NCBI GenBank assembly: GCA_030549495.1
Contig: JAUIRK010000017.1
Span: 124,001-188,000 of the forward strand
Reading direction: 5' to 3'
DNA length: 64,000 nucleotides
DNA from: Nectonema munidae
Taxonomy: Eukaryota > Nematomorpha > Nectonematoida > Nectonematidae
Every line of letters begins with the position of its first letter. Position 1 is the stretch's first letter. The notes under the pieces are model-generated. The model ran no database searches, was not told where the DNA came from, and saw only the letters and a list, made by a program, of their open reading frames with translations. The position numbers and the translations under genes were made by a program. Shown here in pieces: positions 22,595-33,993 of the stretch.

Positions 22595-22665
22595 AATTAT
22601 GCGGGGGGGGGGGGGGGGGGGGGGAAGGTCATTTTGCCCCCCCCCCCCCCTCTGAAAACACATTT
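22595..22665. repeat. Homopolymer G and C tracts
   Basis: A G run followed within 15 bp by a C run, then tctgaaaacacatttttgcc. The two could pair as a hairpin. Such tracts recur at transposon ends in this window and their lengths differ between units, so lengths in the assembly are unreliable. Confidence 0.8.
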
Positions 22666-22984
22666 TTGCCCCTCCCCGTATATATGCCCTTGTTTCGATT
22701 TGCCAAAGAAAGCCTCCCCAAGTGACGCTAGATTCTCACATATTCCAAAATGTCTGTTTTCAATTCACAAATTTAGCTTTCGAGTAAATGCAGTCAATTT
22801 GATTGAGAAAACAATGATGTTACTCTCAGCGCCTTAAGAAACGACTATTTAGGGCAGATGTCATAATGTTACCATATTAACCACCATTTTCGAGCTTGTC
22901 TTTATATCGGGAGGTAGAACTAGCAGAGAGAGCAAATCGGTGTATGAAACAGTGAACAGAAGTGACAGATAGAGGCACTGCTTA

Positions 22985-23470
22985 CACTAGAGCTTGGAAT
23001 CTAGATTTTCTCACAAGCATAAAAAGAGGGCCCTCAGTTGTGCAACCTACTAGCTTGGTCCATTGGAGACCTTTTGTAGTTGCATTTCATTGGCCAAGAG
23101 TAATTTACTTCCAATTGCATCCTTAGTAGCATGACGCACATATACCAGAAGCTGTGCGCAGTTTGACATGTTCGTTGATTCTTCCAGTTCTTTTGCAAAT
23201 CCATATTTTGAGCCCTGTACTTCCGTAATGACTGGTTCATTAATATTAGTAGACATTTCTGTAATACACCTCTGTATCGTTTTATTTGGCACTGCTTCAT
23301 CAATGATGCAATGCCTCGTGGAAAGTTTTTATTTCTTAGCTACAAAAAGCCCAATTTCAGAGGAGTCTGTCAGAATACCAACCGATTGCTGATATTAGTT
23401 CCTCGTTTTTTTCAAATCGCTTAAAATAATTAAGATCGCGGTCTTACTAGTCTGAATGATTAGTTTGAAG
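22985..23470 (-). pseudogene. ZBED-type hAT transposase fragment (unit 1)
   Basis: Minus-strand frames give ILTDSSEIGLF, then PNKTIQRCITEMSTNINEP, KYGFAKELEESTNMSNCAQL and LVYVRHA. This matches the segment of ZBED5/FAM200-type hAT transposases containing 'DESTD...aQLlvfVRY', with the catalytic Asp region degenerate (EESTN). The frame is broken upstream and nothing follows downstream, so it is an isolated fragment. Confidence 0.65.
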
Positions 23471-23939
23471 ATGGCGTTGCAAAAGGCTTCATTGATGCAT
23501 TTGATGATGTATTCATACACACCACACAACGTGACACAGATTCTTCCCTATTCTTCAATTCATAGAACCAAAATTAATATATTGATCGCTATACTGTCGT
23601 TTGGGCATCTTGATTTGACGCTATAATAATCGGAAATAAAACTAAAAGTTGCTTTTTAATATATTGAATATATATAATAATTTACATAATAATCGATAAA
23701 AACAAACAATCACCAAGATGGTAAGTTAATTAATCACAGTACTATACCTACTAAGTCAATAGAATGTGTGCGCATGCTATATTATGCACATATGCACATA
23801 TTTACATGTAGTACAATTGAGGAACAAAGGAAAATGAACTTTAGCCAAATTCACATTACACTACATTTCTCTGCGTGGAAATTTCTGTGAAAATAAGTAC
23901 TTTTTTTAAAAAAACATCTCCCCTACCACTTGGAAGGTT

Positions 23940-23990
23940 TTAGCGTAACACCAGGGGTACACGTACCACAGGTTGGGAATCACTGATAGG
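23940..23990. repeat. hAT-like terminal fragment
   Basis: ggggtacacgtaccacaggt followed by tgggaatcactg resembles the right end of a hAT MITE (reverse complement CAGTGATTCCCAACCTGTGG). No left end was found nearby. Confidence 0.45.
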
Positions 23991-24519
23991 GGTGACCACT
24001 TTGATCGAGGCACTCTACTAAAATAGTTATAAATTTTTTTTGTTATAGTTTCTACCAATCGAAAATTCAATATACTGTGAGTGATCTTAGCTTATTTTTT
24101 AAAAAAACTATTTTGATAGAATTATTTGGCATTTAATTTTTTTATGCTAATCAACAGACATCATTACACGATTTCTGTTCACTCAACGTACCTTTAGGAT
24201 TGTTACTAAGATAGATGAATGAACGCTTTTGATATTGATTTTAAAGCGCGCTTAATCTTAGTGTGCATTTACAATTGGTATTTATTGATGTGTATCAATG
24301 GTGCGCGCATGAATCTTTACTGAATGCTTTGTTTACATTCAAAGTAATATTAGCGCATTGTTAAAACCACTTCACGAGGAAATGGATTATAAGTTGTTTT
24401 TACCACCTTTTTACTCAGTTAACCCTATTAGTGGCGGCCTATTTTAATTTCTTCAGTGACGGAGTTTTTCTTGAATGATTGCAAATTTTTACCACATTTG
24501 TGAATGAATCTAGTAAATG

Positions 24520-24920
24520 ATATTCTTCTTCTCAACTAAAAAAATAAACTTTTAGTTTAAATGGGTATACAAAATTTTTTACACAAATTTACCTCTTTTC
24601 AAGTGTGCTGAACACGATGGTCACGTTTATTTTTTTTAAAAATCAATTAAACCTGTCAAAAATTTGATTGATATATGACAGCTCAACTAAAAAAATAAGC
24701 TTTTAATTTAAATGGTTATACAAAGTTTTCTATTTATATACACCCGTTTTGATGTATGCTGAATACGATGGTCACGTTTATTTTTTTTTTAAATAAATCA
24801 AACATATCAAAAATTGATTGATATATGACAGCTCAACTAAAAAAGGAACCTTTAGTTTAACTGGTTATACAATGTTTTTTACACATATATACCCATTTTC
24901 AAGTGTGCTGAACATGATCT
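24520..24920. repeat. 150-bp tandem repeat, 2.6 copies (unit 1)
   Basis: ctcaactaaaaaa blocks start near 24533, 24682 and 24832. Each is followed by a ttagtttaa(a/c)tgg word, a ttttttacaca-type stretch and gctgaa(c/t)a(c/t)gatggtcacg or its relic. The third copy runs straight into T_b. The same array precedes T_c at 49185-49570. Confidence 0.85.
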
Positions 24921-26965
24921 ATAATTTCTATGTTTAAAAACACAGCAAGAATATCTAATATTTGAAGCGGTTGATCATGAAAAATGATCTATAGTTGAGG
25001 GAAAAGCTCTTCTTCAAACATTTTAAACTGTCCACAATACCTCATTCGACATTCTTTACTTTTTTGGGAAGATTTGTTTCACACATTTCTTCTGAATTAT
25101 TTTCATTGTCAAATTGTGCTGAAGCCGCTAAATGTTTGGAGCTGAATTTATTATACTTAAAACAATCTTCATCTCCAGAATCTTCATCAGATATCACCGA
25201 GCAAGCATTTAAAGGGGGTTCAATAAAAACCCTAAAATTACTTGTTTCTTCTTCATCAATCAAATCAAGTATATCAGATTGTTCTACAGCTTCTTCTGAA
25301 ATATACCAAAGATGACGTTTGAAAGCTGCAAAGGCAACATTGGCAAGTTTTTCATTTGGGATTCCATGTTGCATGAGTTTCATCATATCCATATCGTTCC
25401 TGGCAGCATATGGACCGATCGGTGACTCATTCCAAAAAGGCACATTGCATAGGGCGAGAACAGAGAAATATCTTGAACTGTTTTAAGTTCACCTTTCGTC
25501 AGATGGAACTGATCATGAAAGAGAAATATTTTTATCAGTATATAGCTTTTGCCATCCATCTTGCATGATGGAAAGCATCTGGAGCACGAAAAAAATTCCA
25601 TCCGTTGGAGTACCTTCAAGGAAGATTTTGGGAAGAATTGTGAGTTCCCGATAATCATCTCTTGTTGCCTTTAACCTCACGGCAAGCTCAAGACGTTGCA
25701 TTGCTTCCTCACGAGGAACGGACCAATCACCCACGAAGTTTGCCAAGATTTCTTCATTTTGCTTGCTGTCTTGAAGTGTTTTTTGCCGAGGTTTCTCCAC
25801 TGATCTTGAAAACGTGAAAATGGAATAATTGGACCGGAATTAGGTTCATAGGCGGAACAAACACATTAGCAAGGATCACTTCGTACACGTGATGCCAACA
25901 GGCGCACCAAACAAGCTCCCTTTGTAATTGCTCTTGAATTTTGATACAAGCGCCTTGAAGCAAACCTGTGTTTGAGGCTGTTGTGTCAAACACAATAGCT
26001 TTGATTTGCTGAGGCAGGCTCAATTGTTGATTGAGGAAAGACATGCATTGTCTTGATTTCTACATGAAAAAGATCCAATTTTGGGAACATCAAGGAGGAT
26101 CTCAGTACCATCTCCTGTGGCAAGAATTGCAATTCTTTCAGCTTTCTTCCGACCAGAGCATGTTACAGTTATGTCAGGCAATAGCTTACCGTCCCAATGT
26201 AACACTAGAGGTGTATCACGCAAATTTCTTATCATGGTGTCAGACTTGATTCTGGTTGCTACTTTACGGTTCCTCTTCCAATACAGGTAGATCGAACTCG
26301 GAGACAAAGTGATTTGTTTGATGTCAATGCCAATAGACTTTGCTTGAGCCCCATGCTCGTGCAATGCCTTCCTATGAGACACGCCAGTAACTTCAGGTTT
26401 AAAGAAGACCTTTTTGGAAATAGATGGACCTGCAGCAAATATAGAATCAGACTTCTTTCTTTTGGAGTGACTATAAACGTGGAAGGAATCATCTACCGAA
26501 GAATCTGAAGACGAACTGGAATCAATTAGTGTCGATAAGCTGATTACTTTGACGGTTAGTTGTTTTTCTGCCTCAGATTTTTTCTTGCGTTTGTCTTACA
26601 CTTCAGCTCTTTTCTTCTTCTTAAAAAACTTGAAATGATGCATGTCAATTCCAGCCACGCTCGATTGGGAACGATTCTTTCGCTGACTCAACAGGAAGGC
26701 TTTATCTTCCTCATTTTTCATCATAACTAGCTAAGTTATCAACAAACATTTGTTCCTTCATGCGCTGATTCTCCGAATCTCGCAGACGATTCCTCGTTGT
26801 TGTAGGAATCCACAACTGCTTTCGCACTTTTGGACTTTGTATACTAAACACTCTCTTTGGACTTGTAAGTTTTTCTTCAGAATGTCCTAGAAGCCAAGCT
26901 GATGCTGCGTAACGGCTAGCCATTTTAAAGTTTATCTGCGTCTGCAAGAATAAAATAAAAAAATA
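24920..26965 (-). mobile_element. T_b: mosaic transposase copy at the unit junction
   Basis: Same family as T_a. Left of about 25400 it shares diagnostic bases with T_c (gggggttcaataaaaacc, gattgttct, ggcaagttttt, gttcctgg). From about 25640 rightward it shares T_a's (gttcccgataatcat, cctttaacctcacgg, tcacgaggaacgg) against T_c. The C-x-HH box is intact here (ACWHHVYE). Stops and frame breaks remain, and a 34-bp deletion removes the FDIAHKDVL segment. It marks the crossover that made the tandem array. Confidence 0.8.
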
Positions 26966-27109
26966 GAAAAAAACAAATATGATAAAAAGTGAACAATATT
27001 TACGACCTTAAAATCTTTACAGACCATTCCATAATTTGGCACAAAGTAAGCTTATATAATAAGGAAAGGAAGCAACATAAAGCTGAAAGTATACACCGAC
27101 TTTGCAATT

Positions 27110-27491
27110 TTACCATATATTTTTGAAACACCCTAGTGTCCAAGAATGATTTGACCAGGACAAGATAGGCCAGCATCACTTTGTCCTTGGTATGAAGTTT
27201 CTTGTGGGGAGCGAGATCTTTGATGATGCGGATTCTTTGAAGAGCTAATTCAATGGGGGGAGTCAGGTAAATCCCCGATTCTTCGTGATCTTAGGGTGCC
27301 ATACCCCAAAGGGAAGTTTGAGGAGCAACAAGATGGTGAAGAGCGGGAGTGAACAAAGGAGTTGCGAAGTCCTTTAGCAAAAATTTGACGATTTTAGGTG
27401 TCTCGGCAGGCTTGATTTACTCCACCAAGGCGGCGAGCAGAGCGTGACTGGCCTCTTGTAGCGTGGGGTCTGGTGCGTTGACGTTTGACAT
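27110..27491 (-). pseudogene. Relic reading frame, unit 2 copy
   Basis: Duplicate of the unit 1 relic at 8060-8512, with ATG at 27491 and the same early stop after LLAALVE. Unidentified. Confidence 0.4.
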
Positions 27492-27971
27492 TTTGCAGAA
27501 GTTGAGGTTGATTAGTATTGAGCGTAAAAGAGAGAGATAAAAAGTCCAAGTTTTTTATGGTGTAATTTTTGTTTTGAGGTCAGGAAATTTGGAAAAAAAC
27601 TCATAATTTTAAAAAGAAGTCAGGGAAAATCAGTGAATTTTCTTTTTTTTAAATAAGTGGCAACTCTGAATAAATATTTCTATTTTATTTTTAAAAGCAT
27701 TCATTTGTTTATGACTGAAATAAAATATCTCTACTTCCGTCTAACAGATTTATTCGTGTGTGCAAAGAACTGTCTCTCGAAACATCTCTATACTTCCCTT
27801 TCTCATTTATTTGTTTTATGAAAATATCGATGTGGTTTTTTCAATGAATTTGTTTTATAAAACGAATGCCTAAATTTTTTACAGTATATATAAATACCTG
27901 ATTCATATTGTGTGTGTGTGTTCGTTTTGTCAAATAAGCGCCTTCTTCACCTTGCAATCTCTACTTTACAG

Positions 27972-28266
27972 ATCGTCTATGATGAAATAAACAAAAAGTG
28001 GATCAATTTGAATCCCACAGAAGAAGACGCTCCTATCCCCGCACCGCCTCCATTCCTGAGCAGGAGTCACAGCAACGAGTCTGTCTCCTACCCATTTTCC
28101 CAGTTTGCCCTTTCCCCAACGAACCGCATCTCACTACATACACCACCTTCTTCACAAATCAACATGGACAACTCCACTCCAAATATCTTGAACAATTCAC
28201 ACACTTCTAAAGCACCGATAGAGCCACTTAACAGTGCCACCAATTTCAACTCTTCTCCATACTCCG
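27972..28266 (+). CDS. Duplicated Sec16 penultimate exon (orphan)
   Basis: Copy of the exon at 9023-9317 with acceptor tttacag and donor g|gtaacg intact and the reading frame open. Relative to unit 1 it has a few amino-acid changes (EPVS to ESVS, FAIS to FALS, NLD to NMD). It has no upstream Sec16 exons of its own within unit 2. If used, it would have to be spliced from the exon ending at 3633, 24 kb upstream. Confidence 0.75.
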
Positions 28267-28327
28267 GTAACGCATAATGTATTTTGCGAATCTTCTATTT
28301 AATTTTTCTTTTGCTTTGCATACTTAG

Positions 28328-28422
28328 GTCCAAGATATGTGAATTTGTTAGATACGAGTGATAGGAAAGCCTCTCCCGGTGTTGCTACTGCTGCTAATCC
28401 TTTTTTGAACTGTCTTCCATAA
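28328..28422 (+). CDS. Duplicated Sec16 last exon (orphan)
   Basis: Copy of 9379-9473. The acceptor and the stop at 28420-28422 are intact and I see no change in the coding sequence. A polyadenylation signal follows at 28723. Confidence 0.75.
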
Positions 28423-28722
28423 TCTTAAATTTTTAGTTATTTTATTATTCAAAACTCATAATATACACCATGCTCTAATGTCTCTTAAGTTCTCTTTCAT
28501 AAGCGTTCCTCAATGCGCTCCAGTATCTTTGTTTTTTATTTTGCAAAAATCAAATATTTCCTCCTATTTTTTTCTGCATTCAAATACAATACACATATAT
28601 ATCTTTATTTATTTATTTATATTCTTTCTCTTTGCACATCAATTCTGATTAAAAAATTATAAACACTCAATATTCCATTAATTTCTCTCTATAATAACAT
28701 CCTGATGACCTATGTTTGCGCA

Positions 28723-28728
28723 AATAAA
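28723..28728 (+). promoter_or_regulatory. Polyadenylation signal of orphan Sec16 exons
   Basis: AATAAA in the same context as the unit 1 signal at 9770. Confidence 0.45.
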
Positions 28729-28739
28729 GTATTTTTTAC

Positions 28740-31120
28740 ATTCTTCAAGCGGGTTTTTAATTCAGGTATGTAGTGTACTTTTTATAACGATTATTTCTCT
28801 AGCTGTATTCTCATTCGCAATTATTTCATAAAGTTTAATCAACAAAGATAGAACAGATTTGCTTGTTTTGGCAGTAATCCATATTTGCAGCATCACTTTC
28901 TCTCAACTATCAATTTGGGAGTTACAAGGCATTTTATTTAACATATCAAGCACTTTTACCTTTTCAAGAATCATAACTTTTCGGTCATGCCTAGTAGCAT
29001 GCCAATACCCTCTGCAGATGCAGTGAATTACACGGGTACAAGAATTCATCTATACTTTGCACTAAACACTTACATAGATTACAAATGTTTTTAATGGATT
29101 TAAAATATAAACTTATTATTAATCATCTCAGTTGTCTGAAAATAGCTCTTTTTAGAATTTCGAGCTTTAATGAAATTTTTTGCAGATACTTGAGTTGGCG
29201 AATGTGGAATCACGGATAGGTAAGACGGTTCCGTGCAGTGTATAAAACAAAACATTTCTAAAGATTTTTTTAGAACTCTGAATTTTGGACAAATTTTTTC
29301 AGGAATGTCAAATAGGGTTGAAGTGGTTAAACCCGTAAAATCCCACCCTATTAGAGATATGCGACATGTATATTGATCACCATCGACAAAAATGTGATTT
29401 TTAACTTACTGATCGAATTGCATTAAAAATGATTTATTTTTGTTTTATTTTATGTGTTAATTTGTGAATTCTATTTAACCTTTTTAATCGTTTTGGTAGT
29501 TTAAGAAAAAATATTTATAGCGCCAAATTTAATGGGATTCCACGTTAATACCGAATATTTGTTAGCAGGCCAAATATCAGACTTCTCATCAAAATTTATC
29601 ACTAAAGTTTCCATCTTAAACTCTATTAAAATTGATAGCATTTGGCTTGTTTCAATAGAGAAAGTATGCACAAAACAATTGGGAAAAAATTGTGTATGAT
29701 TTTCCAGAAAAATATCACGCTTTCATGTGGGGCAATATAAGAAGCTTTTGAAATCAAGTCTTGTAATTGCTCTTTTTGAACAATATGGATCCTAGCTTTG
29801 TCCTTTTGAAGAAAAAAGTCCTTTTTGAAAAAAAATTAATTAAAGACAATTATTTATCAGCAAATTGATTTTTTAGATATATATTTATTTAGTTATAGTT
29901 AAGAAGTCAAATTATATGTTATAGCAAAGGTCGATTGTAGGATTCTTATTCAATTTATAAATAACGAAAGCTATAAAATTCAAATCTTATTAATTAATAT
30001 AAAAATAGTCTTAGACAAATTTATCAAATACTTTTAAGTATAAATAGGAAATGATATAAAATAGATGGTTCCTGGTCAAAACGGCCAAAAACCATAACGG
30101 TTCAAAGCCAATACGTCCATAAACCGATACGGTAAAAAATCTGAAGGTTAGAGTAAGCTGGAACTACAATCTAAGAACACGAACTTTGATTTTCAAATAC
30201 AGTTGGCCATCACTTAATCGAAAACAGTGAGGGCATAAAAAATTCTGGTTAGACCATTTTCCAGATCAGTCATTTATTATGTCGGAATGCACAAAGAAGA
30301 AAAGCTAAGCTTTATTTTAGACATGAACTTTGTTGAATTATCAAAGTTTAATTAATGAAGTAAACAAACAAAAAATGTCAGTGAAAATATATTGAAAGGT
30401 ACACAAGAAAAATTTGAAAGTTTCTTTTTTTTAATTTTTTTAAACAACATGGATAATATAATGTGTCTAAAGTATTGAAAAACTGATGTCTTCACTAGGT
30501 TTGTTTTTTTAAAATTGAAATAATATTAACCAAATAACAAATTGCTTTTTATTTGACTGTTATTATATAAATAATTTTTAAACAAGCTATTTTAAAATTT
30601 CAGCCGGATTGCTGAGGGCAGTTGCGGATCCAAGGAAGGGGGTGGCTACCAGGTAAAGAAAGATTAAAATTTTAACATTTCTTTGTGAAAAGTTGAGTAT
30701 TTGATCAATAATATTTACCCAGATCGAATTTTATGTTAGGGTTTTATACTTTTCATGTGCAATATTTTATACTTAACCTTTAAATAAAATGTTCAGTTTT
30801 CTTTTTTTAATCAAAAATATAATTACTTTTTTCCCATTTTTAGTGTATAAAAAAATAGGCCCCCTATCCTCAAAAGCTGGATCTGCCACAGGCTGAGGGC
30901 GCCCTTGGAATAATTTCAAGATAAATTTTAGTGTTTATTTTTTACGAGGAAGCTTTTTTCCTAATGGGATTTTTTCCATAAGTTCAAGCTCAAAATCACA
31001 GAAAAAACATATCCAATTAAAAAAAGTGTTTTTTTGAGTAAGAAATGTTGTTTATCTTTAATTAAACAATGGTTCCCAACTTATTTTGTCCTGTTCCCAC
31101 TTTTTAAGTCACATTTTTAC
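28740..31120. other. AT-rich, no gene seen (unit 2)
   Basis: Counterpart of 9780-12190. Only scattered substitutions and the 21-bp deletion near 30087 distinguish it. Confidence 0.6.
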
Positions 31121-31128
31121 ATTTGGAC

Positions 31129-32803
31129 CAGGGGGGGGGGGGGGGGGGGGGGTTCAATATGGGAAAATACAGGCCCATCGGGTACTGGATTGAAAAAGTT
31201 TCAAAAGTTTGCAAGACACCACCTACCCTTTATAACTGTATTGGTACTTAAAAAAACTGACACTTTTTTTGGATATACCACCCTTGTCACTCTATATTTA
31301 TTTGTCGCTTTCATATTTAGCTTTGAGAAATTGAATATATGAATCTGTTTATTATGAAAAACATGTTAAGTCATTTTTTATTTAAAATTTTATCTTTCAT
31401 TTTTGCATCTACCACATATTGTGGAGGAACACTTTTTCCATGTAAACTTTTATAGTGCTCTTCTAAGCACAATGTCCAAACAACACAGTTACACTTATTT
31501 TCAGGACATATTATAGGTTTATGGTATGTTGACTGTTCATGCTTTTACTGTAGTTGGTACAATCTGACATGACAATTTTAAAAAAATTTTCTCTTCCCTT
31601 TTTTGAGCTGAATTCTACCTTTGTTGAACAATTTTCTGATTTGAGACCACAGAGTCCGCAAATAATTGTATCAAAGGTTTCTTTTCTTATATAAGGCCCA
31701 GCAATATGCTCAATAAGTTTTTTATCATTAACATTTTTCATACAAATTTTGCATTTTTTTTCATTTCCATTCTTTATATCTTCCTCTGCAAAAAGAATTT
31801 CTTTATATTCTTTAGTAAAAAAAACTTGCTGCACCCAACAGGAGGGTCCAAGTCAATTGATGGGTGTACATTTTTGTAAGCACGATTTAAATTCCTCTTG
31901 GGAATTTTCAGTCCAATATATCTTTTCATTGACTATCTTAGTTTTCAGCTTTAATAAAAGTAAAGTAAAATTGCCTTTTTCTTTGTCGTATTCTACATAA
32001 TTTAAAGGTTTTTTTTTCAGAATCAAAAATTTGTTTAATTAAAAAAACATCAACTTTATCTTCGACTATAACACAGTCATTAATATAAAGGAGATTGTCC
32101 AAAATCTCTTCTGTGTTTGGATCCTTCAGTGTTTCTAAAGAGAGACCCCTGACTCTTTTCAACCTATCTTTGCTCAAAGGAGTTTTCCTGATTAAATTTT
32201 TTAGACAAGTTGATTTATAAATTTTAGTTCCATCTATATATACTGTTGGTTCGTGCTTCTCTTTTATTACTTCTGATAGAGCTTCTACAGAAGTAAAATC
32301 TTTTTCATTCAGAGGAAACACCAGAGCACTATTTCGATTTTCTTTTAATAGAAAAAGATCTTCATTTGAAAGTCTTACTCCAATTAAGCAGCCTTCTCGA
32401 TATGGACTTAACGTAACTCTCTTATTGACCAAACTGTCAACATCAGCTTCAGACAGGTAGCAAGCTTCATAGTAGCCTTTCATCCAACAATCAATATTCT
32501 ATAATACAATATACTTTCAAATTTTTTCGAAAATTTTTATCACGTCCATATAAAAACTAGGATTGAAAATGTTCAAAGAGGTAATTTAAATTTTGATAAA
32601 AAAAATTTTTTTTTTAAATTTTTTAATTATTAAATTACTGCAATATTGAAATTGAAAAATGTTTTTTATTGTTTTAAATTTATTGTATTTTTTTGTTGTA
32701 TAATATTTATTAAAGGTAGGGTACTAAATTTTTTTTTCATATTCATGTATACCCACCCACCCCTGGGCTATTTTTTCCTTGCTTTGAACCCCCCCCCCCC
32801 CTG
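31129..32803 (-). mobile_element. 1.68-kb DNA transposon with CAGGGG ends, unit 2 only
   Basis: Starts CAG plus a G run and ends with a C run plus CTG. Past the homopolymers the ends continue as inverted repeats (ggttcaatatgggaaaatac against ggttcaaagcaaggaaaaaa). The flanks tttggac at 31122-31128 and 32804-32810 are a direct duplication of a single tttggac in unit 1 (about 12195), so this is a clean insertion. A 7-bp duplication is unusual; hAT elements give 8. It carries a decayed two-part minus-strand gene. Confidence 0.85.
31508..32483 (-). pseudogene. Transposon-borne gene with Cys/His cluster, decayed
   Basis: On the minus strand the first frame (32483-31938) gives 181 residues, with YREGCLIGVRLSNEDLFLLK and VYIDGTKIYKSTCLKNLIRK. 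A frame break near 31950-32020 and a stop near 31845 separate it from a second frame (31834-31511). That frame has a zinc-ribbon-like cluster, CKICMKNV, then LIEHIAG and IICGLCGLKSENC, then IVMSDCTNY. The CxxC-H-CxxC layout resembles small C2H-type domains of transposon-encoded proteins, but I cannot name the family. It is the only gene in this element and is presumably related to its mobility. Confidence 0.5.
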
Positions 32804-33993
32804 TTTGGACTCATTTTAAGAAGAAGGTTTATTATTACAAAATTTAGACTTATTTAACTCATTTATTGTTGTCTTCACAGTAAAATACCTAGTAAAGCTC
32901 GATCTTACAAAATAATATAAAATGTTTGAAACGACAAATAGCTTCCTTATTTAGAAAAACCATGTTTTTTACAAGAATGAATTACACACGAGTATAGAAC
33001 ATATGTATAACCTGCTATCAAAACCTAGGCATTAATTCATTTGACACAAATGTATATGAGGTTTTGTTTTTATTATTGATGACAATTAGATTGAAACTGA
33101 GAATGTGAAAGAGTATTTTACAATAGAAAAAAAGGTAAGTTACAAATATTTGATACTAATGTTCTGACATAACTATAACATTATGGGTAAAAACCAGTAC
33201 AGTCTGTTTGACATTTTAAAATTTTTAATGCACATCTAGAAATTAATCACTAGTTGGTAACCATGGCATTTAAGAAAAGATATTGAACATAGTAAATTGA
33301 TAATAAATTACTCCGATTCAAATGGCCTGAAAATAACTATTTAAATCTATTATATAAACTCTATCGTGTTATTTTAAATACTTTACTAATTAAATATACT
33401 ACATTTTTAAGGTCTCGGGTTCGAATCTTGCGCCTACCAAAAAATTGCCAGTACAGCATGGAAGTTTCACTTCCCTTGTATGAGACACCGACAACTAAAA
33501 AATGTGATTTCTTAGATATATAAACAGATGAAAAAGACAAATTTACGAATTTTTATTGATTTATAAGTGTAGAAAATTTGCATTCTTGAAAGTTTGAAAA
33601 TTTCTGGCTACACTGTAAAAAATGTGTTTAGAGACTAAACACAAAACTAAACACCAAATTGGTCACCGATTTTGAACACCTAAAATTGTAAACATGTTTA
33701 AACTCTAAGCGTCTGAACACTTATAAGTTTATTTCTAAACGCCAAGATTCTAAACACTTTAACTATGAGGCGCTTAGGTGGTGGAAATTTAGTCCAAATG
33801 ATGAAAGGTATGTTTGGACATGCTTTCAAAAACATACCCCATTTGAACTTCTAAAATATTCATATGTGTAATTGATGAATAACCGCTCCAAAAATAAAAA
33901 AAAACAATTTGAAAAAATAAATAAAAATTTAAAAATTCAAGGTAATTTATTGAAAATTGATTAAAAAAAACACAAAATATATTCTCCAACATT

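Larger units (their letters stand above)
5898..24919. repeat. Tandem duplication, unit 1 (19.0 kb)
   Basis: The entire interval recurs in the same orientation and order from 24920 to 49571, with scattered substitutions and small indels. Landmarks in the two copies: Sec16 exons 9023/27972, Mutator-like remnant 13005/37615, hAT 16353/40959, kinase 20029/44663, and 150-bp array 24520/49185. Unit 1 lacks two transposon insertions that unit 2 has and shows their empty sites. Confidence 0.93.
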
